Positions 1 through 6,466 of a DNA stretch of 7,262 nt are shown one piece after another. Below the pieces are notes generated by a model. The model ran no database searches, had not been told where the DNA came from, and saw only the letters and a program-made list of their open reading frames with translations. Position numbers and translations under genes: made by a program. Origin of the DNA: Pedosphaera sp. Its GTDB lineage: Bacteria; Verrucomicrobiota; Verrucomicrobiia; Limisphaerales; UBA9464. The stretch covers positions 1 through 7,262 of the forward strand of contig SIAZ01000181.1 of NCBI GenBank assembly GCA_009695405.1, given 5' to 3'. Positions within the stretch are counted from its first letter, which is position 1. The number at the start of each line of letters is the position of its first letter.

Positions 1-54
1 TTGGTTGTTATAGTGGATGCTGGTTGAGTTCAATCTTCTTTGGGGACTGGTCTT

Positions 55-115
55 CGATTTTTGTCTCCGTAGCGCAGAGGCCTGCGCGGGCCCGCAGCGG
101 AGGAGACAAAAATCG
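55..115. repeat. Long palindrome with 14-bp perfect arms at the distal IS3 end
   Basis: The left arm CGATTTTTGTCTCC (55-68) is exactly complementary to the right arm GGAGACAAAAATCG (102-115), with 33 bases between. The interior is also self-complementary: GCGCAG (72-77) pairs with CTGCGC (82-87), and GCGGGCCCGC (86-95) is its own reverse complement. The right arm resembles the orfA-side IS end (shared CAAAAATCGGA), and the left arm resembles the same sequence in opposite orientation. It may be the true element end folded as a hairpin, or two IS ends facing away from each other. It could form a strong RNA hairpin or a cruciform. Confidence 0.7.
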
Positions 116-116
116 G

Positions 117-136
117 AAGCGCCTTGGGGGGCGCTT
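117..136 (-). terminator. Hairpin just downstream of the IS3 transposase
   Basis: The arms AAGCGCC (117-123) and GGCGCTT (130-136) are perfectly complementary around a six-base loop. On the minus strand the hairpin sits about 18 bases after the orfB stop and is followed by CCGATTTTTG, a short T run. This suits a factor-independent terminator for the transposase transcript. The T run starts three bases after the stem, so termination may be imperfect. Confidence 0.45.
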
Positions 137-153
137 ATTTGTTCGGCTTGTTT

Positions 154-1059
154 TCATGCGGCTTGGGCCTCCTTCTGCTCTTTACGATCTTCCCAATAGG
201 CTTTCTCAGAGGTTCGGTTGCGGAGTGCCGCATGTGGTCGCCAAGTGTTGTATCGCGCGAACCATTTCCCCAATCCGCGCTCCAAGTCCCATAGGGTGCT
301 GTATTCCCTCAAATACACATCCTCGTATTTCAGACTTCTTCAAAGCCGTTCAATGAAAACATTGTCCATCCATCGGCCTTTTCCATCCATGCTCACCTTG
401 ATGCCTAGGCTCTCCAAATTTCCTATCCATTCCGGCGAGGTAAACTGGCTACCTTGGTCGGTATTGAAGATTTTCGGGAGCCTCCTGCCTTTCTTGACTG
501 CGGCCGCAAGCGCCTTGCTCGTCAAGGCGGCGTCCATCGTATTGGATACCGCCCAACCTAGCACATAGCGCGTGTGCCAGTCCATCACCGCACACAGGTA
601 GGCGTGGCCTTTGGGCATGGGAATGTAGGTGATGTCTGTGCACCAGACTTCATCCGCTTCGCTGATCTTTCGCTCTCTAAGTAAATAGGGATATTTACGG
701 TGTCCATTATCCGGCACGCTCGTGCGCTTGGGTTTGCACCAGATTGTTTCGATTCCCATTTCTCTCCGCATCCGCTGGACTTGTTTGCGATTGCTCCCCA
801 TTCCGTAATCCTCGCTCAGCTTCGTCACAAGTCGCCTACTTCCCATACACGGATCGATCATGTAAATCTCGTCTAGCGCCCGCATGAGCTTCCTTTCTTC
901 CTCACTCTGCTTCATGGGATTGTAATAATACACCGAGCGCATCACGCTCAATAGCGCGCATTGTTTTCTCGCGCTCAACTTCGGATGATTTTTTCTACCA
1001 GCTCGGCCCGCTTCACAGGCCGAGCTGTTTGGATTTTTTTCCAGAAAATCCACACACAT
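154..1059 (-). pseudogene. IS3-family transposase OrfB, interrupted by a premature stop
   Basis: This is the catalytic subunit of an IS3-type transposase, an integrase-fold DDE recombinase. The HTH_21-like part contains a YYYNP motif at about residues 44-48. The rve core follows, with the catalytic triad visible as D142 (in WCTDITYIP), D201 (in NTDQGSQF) and E237 (in VFIERL), with 35 residues between the last two (a DD35E arrangement). A TGA at 340-342 falls three codons after the catalytic Glu. The same frame then continues with RSLKYEDVYLREYSTLW through WRPHAALRNRT to a normal TGA at 154-156. Family members have IERLWRSLKYE here, so the TGA most likely replaced a TGG tryptophan codon, removing the last roughly 60 residues. 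The ATG at 1057-1059 lies within what is really the end of orfA, so the genuine OrfB beginning is nearer 1010-1025. Confidence 0.9.
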
Positions 1060-1305
1060 CGTCAGTTCTCCAATCTTTGAATGCAGTCGCGCGCGTTCCC
1101 GTTCAAAATCCTCCTTCCCAGTGCGTGTGCCGCTTTCAAATACTCCGGCGATATTTTCTGCCAGGGTCTTCTTCCAGTCCGTGACCTGCGTGGGATGAAT
1201 GTCGTTCTCCTACGCGATCTGGTGGATTGTTTTTCCTTCTTTCATGGCCTCTATGGCCACCCGCGCCTTGAAGGCGCTATCATGTCTTCTGCGTTGGGCT
1301 TTCAT
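1000..1305 (-). pseudogene. IS3 OrfA (helix-turn-helix) with amber stop and shifted end
   Basis: OrfA is the DNA-binding partner of IS3 transposases. From ATG at 1303-1305 the frame reads MKAQRRRHDSAFKARVAIEA and continues through IHQIA, a TAG (1210-1212), then ENDIHPTQVTDWKK. This is the usual HTH of the family, with one codon replaced by a stop (other members have an amino acid in the 'A-x-ENDIHP' turn). A heptad-like segment, ARLHSKIGELTMCVDFLEK, ends the protein, as expected for the OrfA coiled coil. OrfA and OrfB now share one frame, whereas IS3 elements normally keep them in different frames joined by programmed slippage. Two A runs (plus-strand T runs 1034-1040 and 989-994) bracket a stretch that reads better in another frame, KIQTARPVKRAELVEK. 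Confidence 0.8.
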
Positions 1306-1369
1306 TTCAATAGTTGGGTGTAGGTTTATTGACCTCCTCCAGCCTCCGCTTTTTTATCTCTTAGCCTTT

Positions 1370-1394
1370 GGTCCGATTTTTGGGGTCCACCTCA
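1370..1394 (-). repeat. Terminal inverted repeat of the IS3 element (orfA side)
   Basis: Read on the minus strand this begins TGAGGTGGACCCC and continues with five A and TCGGACC. It lies about 65 bases upstream of the orfA start, where an IS3 left end is expected, and has the family's terminal TG. The coding remnant that starts directly after it on the plus strand shows that this is the element boundary. The exact last base is inferred. Confidence 0.65.
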
Positions 1395-1395
1395 C

Positions 1396-1630
1396 ATGCA
1401 GCAAGAATTAGCGCGCAACGACGTGGAAATTATCCGCACAACTTTGGTCGATTGATTTGATGCAGCCGCCGTAGCGCTCGAACCGATTTACAAGGTAATC
1501 CGGACAGATTTAATCGGGCGTATTCCACAGGCAACGAACCCTACCGTTGCCGAACGCCTGCGTTAGAACTGGAAACCGGCGAAAGCCTAATCCGGTCGGT
1601 CGACTTTTCTCCCCCCGCATTCGATCGCGG
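1396..1630 (+). pseudogene. Decayed coding remnant, family not recognised
   Basis: Directly beyond the IS3 end, the plus strand reads MQQELARNDVEIIRTTLVD, TGA, FDAAAVALEPIYKVIRTDLI and on to TVAERLR before a TAG. Shifting frame at about 1557 continues as PALELETGESLIRSVDF and SPPAFDRGLLYFW until a TAA at about 1650. The composition is protein-like across the stops, which suggests a formerly real gene. The ATG at 1396 is probably accidental, because it starts two bases after the IS boundary; the original 5' part would lie on the far side of the IS, outside the window. I do not recognise the family. It may be the upstream part of the nuclease-like remnant that follows, or a separate gene. Confidence 0.4.
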
Positions 1631-1649
1631 ATTACTCTACTTTTGGTAA

Positions 1650-2128
1650 CTAGGGAACCATGGGGTTTTGGGTACGCTTACGATTGATGCCCACTTAGCG
1701 GCACAATGGACAATGAACAATCTCCCTGAGCGCTATCGGCTCAAACGCGAAATCATCTAGGGCTTTTTGCAACGCAGAATGCCTGTCAAAAAGTCAGCAA
1801 AACCCTCCGCTCAATTGATTGGTTGATGATCTTACCTGAAGATCTTACACAGCAAATTAACATCGAACTCCAAGCTCAATAAAAAACAAATGCCATAATT
1901 TCCATCAGTAGTTTTGAACTCTCCGTTCTTGAACAAGGCGTTGAGAAAGGGCACCAAGAGGCTGTCTTAGATGCTCTAAAAACTCGATTTGGAGAGGTCT
2001 CTGACCTAGTACGGAAACAGGTTCAATTCCTCATCGACGCGATCGAATTGAAGCGACTCTTGCGTCGGGCGATTTTGGTTTATGACGTCAATTCTTTCAG
2101 TGCAGAACTTGTCGCGCTCATAGGTTGA
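1650..2128 (+). pseudogene. Rpn/YhgA-like PD-(D/E)XK nuclease-family protein, C-terminal remnant
   Basis: The translation matches the C-terminal half of the Rpn/YhgA-like family, known as recombination-promoting nucleases or putative transposases with a PD-(D/E)XK core. Frame one gives GTLTIDAHLAAQW and NLPERYRLKREII, then TAG (1758-1760), then GFLQRR. A frameshift near 1785-1810 leads to SIDWLMILPEDLTQQINIEL, the family's 'IDWLM-LPE-L' signature. After a TAA (1880-1882) the same frame continues with SSFELSVLEQGVEKGHQEAV and ALKTRFGEVSDLV, the usual hydrophilic tail, ending at TGA 2126-2128. The catalytic N-terminal region is not visible, so the gene is dead. At least two stops and one frameshift are needed to read it. 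Assignment is by recalled family pattern, not by a search. Confidence 0.6.
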
Positions 2129-2242
2129 CTTTTCATTTAGTGGGTGGGTGAGCAGACTGATTCTGTAGTTCACTTAAACCGTTGGTAATTATAGGCTGGG
2201 AGCTTCCTGAGTCCTTACTGTTTTTAGTTAGATCTTTATGTT

Positions 2243-3469
2243 ATGAGCGAAACGGTCCGCTTCCTCCAATCTTGTGCCTCGGACGCTGAAATTGACATCG
2301 TTCGTCTGGTGGACTGTGTTATCATTGATGCCGTTCGCGCTGGTGCGAGCGATATTCATATCGAACCTTGGGAATCTAGCATTGCCGTTCGGGTTCGACT
2401 TAGCGGCGTCCTCAACGAATTAGTTCATCTTCCTAGTGATCTCCTTCCCAGAGTTACTGGGCGACTAAAGGTGATGGCAAACCTGATTGGTCATGAAACT
2501 CAACTCCCACAGGAAGGCCGAGCGAATACGTTTCCAGAAGCCGGCAATGTCGTCTTACGTGTTTCGACATTTCCGACGGTTCGCGGTGAGAAAACGGTGA
2601 TTCGAATTTTTGATCCAACCAATCGTGCCTTTAATCTCGAAGCTCTCGGTATGGAGGATGACACGATTCAAACCCTCAAAATGCTTCTGGTGCGACCGAC
2701 TGGTTTGGTCCTAATGACTGGTCCCACTGGTTCTGGTAAAACCACAGCTATTTACGCGTCGCTTTATCATATTATTGAACGTGCTGGCCCGAGCATTAGT
2801 ATCGCCACAGTGGAGGATCCGGTGGAATATAATCTCCCTTTGGTAGCTCAGTCTCAGTGTAATGTAGCCCGAGATTATACTTACCCAATCGCTCTTCGCT
2901 CTCTGATGCGGCAGGATCCTCAAGTCATCATGATCGGCGAGATCCGTGATACAGAAACGGCTCACATCGCCGTTCAAGCGGGGCTTACTGGGCATTTGGT
3001 GATTAGTACCATTCACTCAGGCAGCACGGCTGGAGTGTTCGCTCGGTTGATTAATATGGGGATTGAACCCTTTCTTCTTTCTTCTTCGATCGCTGGAGTT
3101 CTGGGAATGCGGCTTATCCGTAAAAACTGTCCAGTTTGCTCCGAATCGTATCGGCCTGAAGACTCGGTTTTGCGGAATCTTCCTGAGCAAATCAGAGAGT
3201 CTATCGACTTCCGCCGCGGTGGGGGTTGCCCGGCCTGCAGTCACACTGGGTTTAGTGGTCGGGCTACGGTGATGGAAACGCTGCTCCTCGACGAAGTGAT
3301 GCGGGATGCAATTATGCAAAAAATGCCCACGCGCAAGCTTCAAGAGGTTGCCGTGGGCCGTGGAATGCAAACCCTTTGGGACGCCGGTTTAAAACGGGTC
3401 ATTCGAGGCGAAACAACACTTGAGGAGGTCCTCAGGGTCATTGGGATGGAGGGTTTTAGTCCCCATTGA
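2243..3469 (+). CDS. GspE/PilB/PilT-type secretion ATPase lacking the N-terminal domain
   Basis: This is a hexameric ATPase that powers pilus or pseudopilus assembly at the inner face of the cytoplasmic membrane in type II secretion or type IV pilus machines. The bundle-like domain includes GASDIHIEP (residues 34-42). Walker A is GPTGSGKT (160-167), the Asp box TVEDPVEY (189-196), Walker B VIMIGE (228-233) and the His box GHLVISTIHS (250-259). A four-cysteine zinc motif is seen at CPVC (296-299) and CPAC (329-332), typical of GspE/PilB and absent from PilT. At 408 residues it is shorter than usual GspE/PilB (about 500-570), and the N-terminal MshEN/GspE_N region is missing. Stops occur in frame just upstream (TAG at 2225-2227), so no upstream extension is possible. 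The usual R-x-R-x-DG motif is VRLSG, with Ser for Asp. No GspD, F or G partner lies in the window. No clear ribosome binding site precedes ATG 2243. All catalytic motifs are intact, so it may be functional; gspE and pilB cannot be told apart. Confidence 0.9.
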   Translation: MSETVRFLQSCASDAEIDIVRLVDCVIIDAVRAGASDIHIEPWESSIAVRVRLSGVLNELVHLPSDLLPRVTGRLKVMANLIGHETQLPQEGRANTFPEAGNVVLRVSTFPTVRGEKTVIRIFDPTNRAFNLEALGMEDDTIQTLKMLLVRPTGLVLMTGPTGSGKTTAIYASLYHIIERAGPSISIATVEDPVEYNLPLVAQSQCNVARDYTYPIALRSLMRQDPQVIMIGEIRDTETAHIAVQAGLTGHLVISTIHSGSTAGVFARLINMGIEPFLLSSSIAGVLGMRLIRKNCPVCSESYRPEDSVLRNLPEQIRESIDFRRGGGCPACSHTGFSGRATVMETLLLDEVMRDAIMQKMPTRKLQEVAVGRGMQTLWDAGLKRVIRGETTLEEVLRVIGMEGFSPH

Positions 3470-3486
3470 ACCCAGTTAAAGGAGTC

Positions 3487-3508
3487 GAGCCTTACTTCGA
3501 ATCGGCTC
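3487..3508. terminator. Possible bidirectional hairpin between convergent genes
   Basis: GAGCC (3487-3491) pairs with GGCTC (3504-3508) across a 12-base loop. It sits 18 bases after the ATPase stop and 25 bases beyond the pheA stop on the other strand, the right place for a shared terminator. The stem is short and only two T follow, so the call rests mainly on position. Confidence 0.25.
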
Positions 3509-3532
3509 TTATGCACGAACTCAGTGCTCCGA

Positions 3533-4594
3533 TTATTCGCCGTTGGGATATGAACCAAGGACTTTGACAAAGCTGCAGTGCGCTCCCAGTTGTTCGATTG
3601 CTTTGTCTAATTTTGGGTCCTCAGAATGACCATCGACATCGGCAAAGAAAAAGTATTCCCAAGCCTTTCTCTTCGAGGGGCGAGACTCAATTTTGGTCAT
3701 GTTAATATGGAAGCGCCGAAAGGGAGCTAATGATTTATGCAAGGCCCCCGCTTCGTCTCGGATGCTGAACATGAGACTGGTTCGGTCGGCCCCTGAACTT
3801 GGACCGCACTGCCGTCCCAGAACTAGAAAGCGCGTGGCATTAGCTGCATTATCCTGAATGTCACGTTCCAGTAAAGTCACTTTATACCGTTCGGCGGCGA
3901 GTTCACCGGTGATTGCAGCCGAGGTCTTATCCTTAGCCGCCAACTCAGCTGACCGAGCGTTTGAACTGGTCTCAATCAACTCCGCCTGTGGCAAGGTCCT
4001 TTGGATCCAACCTCGGCACTGGGCAAGAGTCTGTGGGTGTACATACAAACGTTGCACGGATGCCAATCGCCCCTTAGCTGCAAGACAGTGGGAAATCTTG
4101 AGGACAATCTGCGAAACGATTTTTAAATCGCTGTCCACAAACATGTCTAAGGTGTGAGTTACCACGCCTTCGGTCGAATTTTCGACCGGCACGACTCCGT
4201 AATCCGCTCGGCCTTTGGACACCTCATGGAAGACGTCGGCAATGGTCTTCTGGGCCACATAGGAAAGAGACTGCCCAAACCGTCGGATCGCGGCTTGGTG
4301 GGTAAAGGTGGCTTCAGGTCCGAGGTAGGCGATCTTTAAACTTCGTTCCAAGGAGAGGGCACTCGACATGACCTCCCTGTAAATCGCCCTTAAGGCCTCA
4401 TTGGTTATCGGTCCCGCATTCAACTGGGTCACCCGTTGAAAGACACTTCTCTCCCGGTGTGGAGCATAGATTTCTTGACCCTCAAGCGTCTTGATCGCCC
4501 CGATCTCCAGAACATGCTGTGTGCGCTCGTTCAGAAGCCGGACGATATCTGCGTCGATAGAATCAATGGCCCGGCGGTGTTCCTGCAAAGACAT
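3533..4594 (-). CDS. pheA: Bifunctional chorismate mutase/prephenate dehydratase (P-protein)
   Basis: This cytoplasmic enzyme converts chorismate to prephenate and then to phenylpyruvate, the committed steps of phenylalanine synthesis. Three domains are present at full family length (353 residues). An AroQ-type chorismate mutase spans about 1-85, with conserved basic and acidic residues in LLNERTQHVLEIGAIK and YAPHRERSVFQRV. The prephenate dehydratase spans about 87-262, starting KIAYLGPEATFTHQAA, with the VVPVENSTEGVV loop (134-145) and the catalytic-site TRF (254-256). A C-terminal ACT domain spans about 272-350, with GALHKSLAPF (283-292) and the ESRP motif (303-306) that in relatives takes part in phenylalanine feedback binding. 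Feedback inhibition by phenylalanine is therefore likely. Start ATG at 4592-4594 has no clear ribosome binding site, but it gives the expected N terminus. No Phe-rich leader peptide is seen upstream. It is transcribed alone, convergent with the ATPase and divergent from the permease. Confidence 0.96.
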   Translation of the reverse strand: MSLQEHRRAIDSIDADIVRLLNERTQHVLEIGAIKTLEGQEIYAPHRERSVFQRVTQLNAGPITNEALRAIYREVMSSALSLERSLKIAYLGPEATFTHQAAIRRFGQSLSYVAQKTIADVFHEVSKGRADYGVVPVENSTEGVVTHTLDMFVDSDLKIVSQIVLKISHCLAAKGRLASVQRLYVHPQTLAQCRGWIQRTLPQAELIETSSNARSAELAAKDKTSAAITGELAAERYKVTLLERDIQDNAANATRFLVLGRQCGPSSGADRTSLMFSIRDEAGALHKSLAPFRRFHINMTKIESRPSKRKAWEYFFFADVDGHSEDPKLDKAIEQLGAHCSFVKVLGSYPNGE

Positions 4595-4847
4595 GACAGG
4601 AGTGAGCCTGACGTAAAAAGGGCTCGCGGCGAAGTAGGTTTTTCGTTGGGGCTGAGGAAAAAGAGCTGTTCTTGCGGGTTCGAGCTACTTCTAACCGGAG
4701 TTAGCCGGATAAAATCAAGCAAGGAAGGGGTTGCGTCACCAAAACTATCTTTTGCACTGACTAGGGAAAATTAGCACCTAAACGCGTTTCGGCTATTGGC
4801 AGACAACCCTTGCAAGCTTCAGCCTCTGACCGGCTACAAACTCTGGC

Positions 4848-5834
4848 ATGTCGAAACAATCTAAACTGTCGCCGCCCGCTTGGAGGAAGTTCTTCCAGTC
4901 AGCGGGCCCTTTGCTGGGTCTTTTCTTTGTCCTTGGGCTTCTTGCCCTGAGTGACGAGGCCCGACCCACAGTCTTCACCGGCCGCAATGCCGCCATCGTC
5001 CTCACCCAAACGGTGATTGTCGCTCTCGGTGCCTTGGGCATGACCCTAATTATTGTGGGTGGAGGTATTGACCTGAGCGTCGGAGCTGCAGTGGCCTTTA
5101 GTTCGGTTGTGGGTGCTAAATTACTGGTTGCCGGTACGTCTTCTTGGGTTGCGGCAGTTGCAGTCGTTGCTACCGGTGCTGTCATCGGTGCTCTGAATGG
5201 GAGTCTCATTGCAGGTCTACGGCTTCCCCCTTTTATCATTACCCTCGGGATGATGGGTGTCGTCCGGGGAGGTGCAAAGTGGATTAGTGGAAAACAAGCT
5301 GTTTATAACCCAGAAAACACGGGTCTCAACACTTTGATGGACCGAACCAATCCGAGTGGCTTTTTACCATTGCCCCCTGGTGTTTGGATGACTCTTGGGC
5401 TCGCTATGGTGGCTAGTTTGGTGATGCGACGCAGTGTCTTTGGTCGCCATGTCTACGCTATTGGTTCCAACGAAGCTGCCGCTCGGCTTTGCGGTATTCG
5501 CGTTCCGCAGGTGAAACTTCTTTTGTACGCCGTCGCTGGCGCTTTCTTTGGGATGGCTGGCCTGATGCAACAGTCGCGGCTCACTCAAGGCGATCCCACG
5601 GTTGCTGTGGGTCTGGAACTCGACATTATCGCTGCCGTGGTTATCGGTGGCGCTAGTCTGAATGGAGGCATTGGTGGCATCGGTGGGTCGCTACTTGGCG
5701 CCCTCCTGATGGCGGTTCTCCGGAATGGAACCAATCAACTTGGCTGGGACTCTTACGTTCAAGAGATCATCATTGGCATGGTTATCGTCATGGCTGTGTG
5801 GTTGGATAAGTGGCGTCAAAATAAGGCCGCATAG
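4848..5834 (+). CDS. RbsC-type sugar ABC transporter permease
   Basis: This is an inner-membrane channel subunit of the ribose/xylose/galactoside ABC importer family (BPD_transp_2). It would import a sugar or related small solute from a periplasmic binding protein, powered by an RbsA-type ATPase. The 328 residues match the usual length. Hydrophobic segments lie at about 20-35, 48-70, 77-95, 100-120, 128-143, 179-193, 222-242, 258-292 and 306-320. Family motifs include IVGGGIDLSVGA (69-80), LNGSLIAGLRLPPFIITLG (116-134), GRHVYAIGSNEAAARLCGI (199-217), the cytoplasmic segment expected to contact the ATPase, and IAAVVIGGASLNGGIGG (261-277). No ATPase or binding-protein gene is adjacent: upstream is divergent pheA and downstream a tRNA. 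The substrate cannot be read from the sequence. It is probably part of a transporter whose other genes lie elsewhere, or an orphan left by gene loss. Confidence 0.93.
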   Translation: MSKQSKLSPPAWRKFFQSAGPLLGLFFVLGLLALSDEARPTVFTGRNAAIVLTQTVIVALGALGMTLIIVGGGIDLSVGAAVAFSSVVGAKLLVAGTSSWVAAVAVVATGAVIGALNGSLIAGLRLPPFIITLGMMGVVRGGAKWISGKQAVYNPENTGLNTLMDRTNPSGFLPLPPGVWMTLGLAMVASLVMRRSVFGRHVYAIGSNEAAARLCGIRVPQVKLLLYAVAGAFFGMAGLMQQSRLTQGDPTVAVGLELDIIAAVVIGGASLNGGIGGIGGSLLGALLMAVLRNGTNQLGWDSYVQEIIIGMVIVMAVWLDKWRQNKAA

Positions 5835-5921
5835 ACTGCTAAACTCACTTTCGTTTAACTTCTTAAAAACAGCGCTTGCCAATTCCCCTCACTTTTCGTC
5901 ATCGTCTTTATCGTCGGGTTT

Positions 5922-5998
5922 GCGAGTGTAGCTCAGCCTGGTAGAGCGTCACCTTGCCAAGGTGAATGTCGAGGGTTCGAATCCCTTCACTCGCTCCA
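5922..5998 (+). tRNA. tRNA-Gly, anticodon GCC
   Basis: A complete cloverleaf can be drawn. The acceptor stem is GCGAGTG (5922-5928) with CACTCGC (5988-5994), discriminator T, and an encoded CCA tail at 5996-5998. The D arm contains AGCTCAGCCTGGTAGAGC. The anticodon stem TCACC/GGTGA encloses TTGCCAA, giving anticodon GCC, which reads GGC and GGU glycine codons. The T arm is GAGGG-TTCGAAT-CCCTT with one G-T wobble. It lies 87 bases after the permease stop and is followed closely by a strong terminator, so it is probably a single-gene unit. Confidence 0.97.
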
Positions 5999-6005
5999 GC
6001 TCTTG

Positions 6006-6040
6006 ATCGCGGTTCCTTTTAGCGGGAACCGCGATTTTTG
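6006..6040 (+). terminator. Rho-independent terminator after tRNA-Gly
   Basis: An 11-bp perfect GC-rich stem, ATCGCGGTTCC (6006-6016) with GGAACCGCGAT (6025-6035), encloses an eight-base loop and runs straight into TTTT (the last stem base plus 6036-6039 gives TTTTT). It begins eight bases after the tRNA CCA end. It should end the tRNA transcript and insulate the porin remnant downstream. Confidence 0.93.
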
Positions 6041-6142
6041 CGTCTGGTCATGATTTGCGCTTAAACCGATTTGATCCGTCTTGAAGGAAGACCCAAGTCC
6101 TTTGAGCCCATTGGGTTCAATAAATCGCTTAATTTTTTTACA

Positions 6143-6466
6143 ATGACCAAAGTTGCCTCGTTAGCAATCCGAGGCCCATCACTTTTATACGCTATGCCGT
6201 CTTTTGCCGGCACGCCTTGGCGTTTGTCTGATGCCCTTTCTCTTCCCGAAGTTCTTGCCTTTTCTGGGGAGCAACGTGTGCGTTACGAAACTCTTGATCA
6301 CCAATTCCGTGCAGGCTTGAACGGCAGCGATCAAGCGCTCGCTTTACGGACTTGTTTGACCGTGGATCTAAACACTCGTCCGCTCGGTTTTCTAGCTGAG
6401 GCTGCCAATGCGCGTCAGTATCTCTGGCCGAGCAATTTTTTTTCTGTAAATTGTTTGAGCATCTAA
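6143..6466 (+). pseudogene. Alginate-export-type outer-membrane porin, 5' fragment truncated by IS256
   Basis: The first 95 or so residues look like the N terminus of an alginate-export domain (Alginate_exp) outer-membrane beta-barrel protein. ATG 6143 is preferred over the upstream ATG at 6071, because it begins MTKVASLAIRGPSLLYAMPS, a signal-peptide-like stretch with likely cleavage after PSFA. Next come LSLPEVLAFSGEQRVRYETL and DHQFRAGLNGSDQALALRT, the family's 'sGeqR-RyE-L--qfR-G--GsDqaLalRT' pattern, then LGFLAEAANARQYL. Full-length members have about 400-500 residues, so most of the barrel is gone. From about 6430 the sequence becomes IS256 end sequence; the last residues, SNFFSVNCLSI, are transposon-encoded read-through to the TAA at 6464-6466. 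In relatives the protein forms an export or uptake pore for anionic polysaccharide. The fragment cannot form a barrel. Family call is by recalled pattern. Confidence 0.6.

Larger units (their letters stand above)
99..1394 (-). mobile_element. IS3-family insertion sequence, degenerate
   Basis: This is an insertion sequence of the IS3 family, which moves by copy-out/paste-in transposition using an OrfA-OrfB transposase. Both reading frames lie on the minus strand: orfA from about 1305 and orfB ending at 156. The end upstream of orfA (1370-1394) reads inward as TGAGGTGGACCCC followed by AAAAATCGGACC, a typical IS3-type terminal sequence starting with TG. The opposite end is less clear. A stretch at 107-117 shares the 11 bases CAAAAATCGGA with it, but the outer bases differ, so the left boundary is approximate and could lie further left. 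Both transposase parts contain stop codons, so the copy cannot move by itself unless a related element supplies transposase. No target-site duplication could be identified. Confidence 0.8.

Noticed and set aside
340..342. UGA read as tryptophan (alternative genetic code)
   Set aside because: The TGA in orfB sits where tryptophan is expected, but intact genes in the window use TGA (ATPase), TAA (pheA) and TAG (permease) as natural stops, and other stops in the pseudogenes are TAG and TAA. Simple decay fits better.
3858..4339. Plus-strand frames opposite pheA
   Set aside because: They lie wholly within pheA, whose three domains are clear on the other strand.
4531..4722. Small minus-strand frame upstream of pheA as a phenylalanine leader peptide
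   Set aside because: It overlaps the pheA start, has only scattered phenylalanines (one FF), and no attenuator hairpin pair was seen.
4793..5239. Minus-strand 148-residue frame under the permease
   Set aside because: It is a shadow of the permease gene, with repetitive Ala/Thr/Pro composition and no recognisable motif.
5876..5920. Promoter for tRNA-Gly (TTGCCA at 5876-5881 as a -35 box)
   Set aside because: No convincing -10 box lies 16-18 bases downstream, so it was not called.
5922..5998. tRNA-Gly as a genomic-island attachment site
   Set aside because: No integrase gene and no repeat of the tRNA 3' end was found in the window; the nearby IS256 inserts without tRNA preference.
6071..6142. 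Earlier ATG for the porin fragment
   Set aside because: It adds 24 residues without homology before a good signal peptide; ATG 6143 directly precedes the signal sequence.
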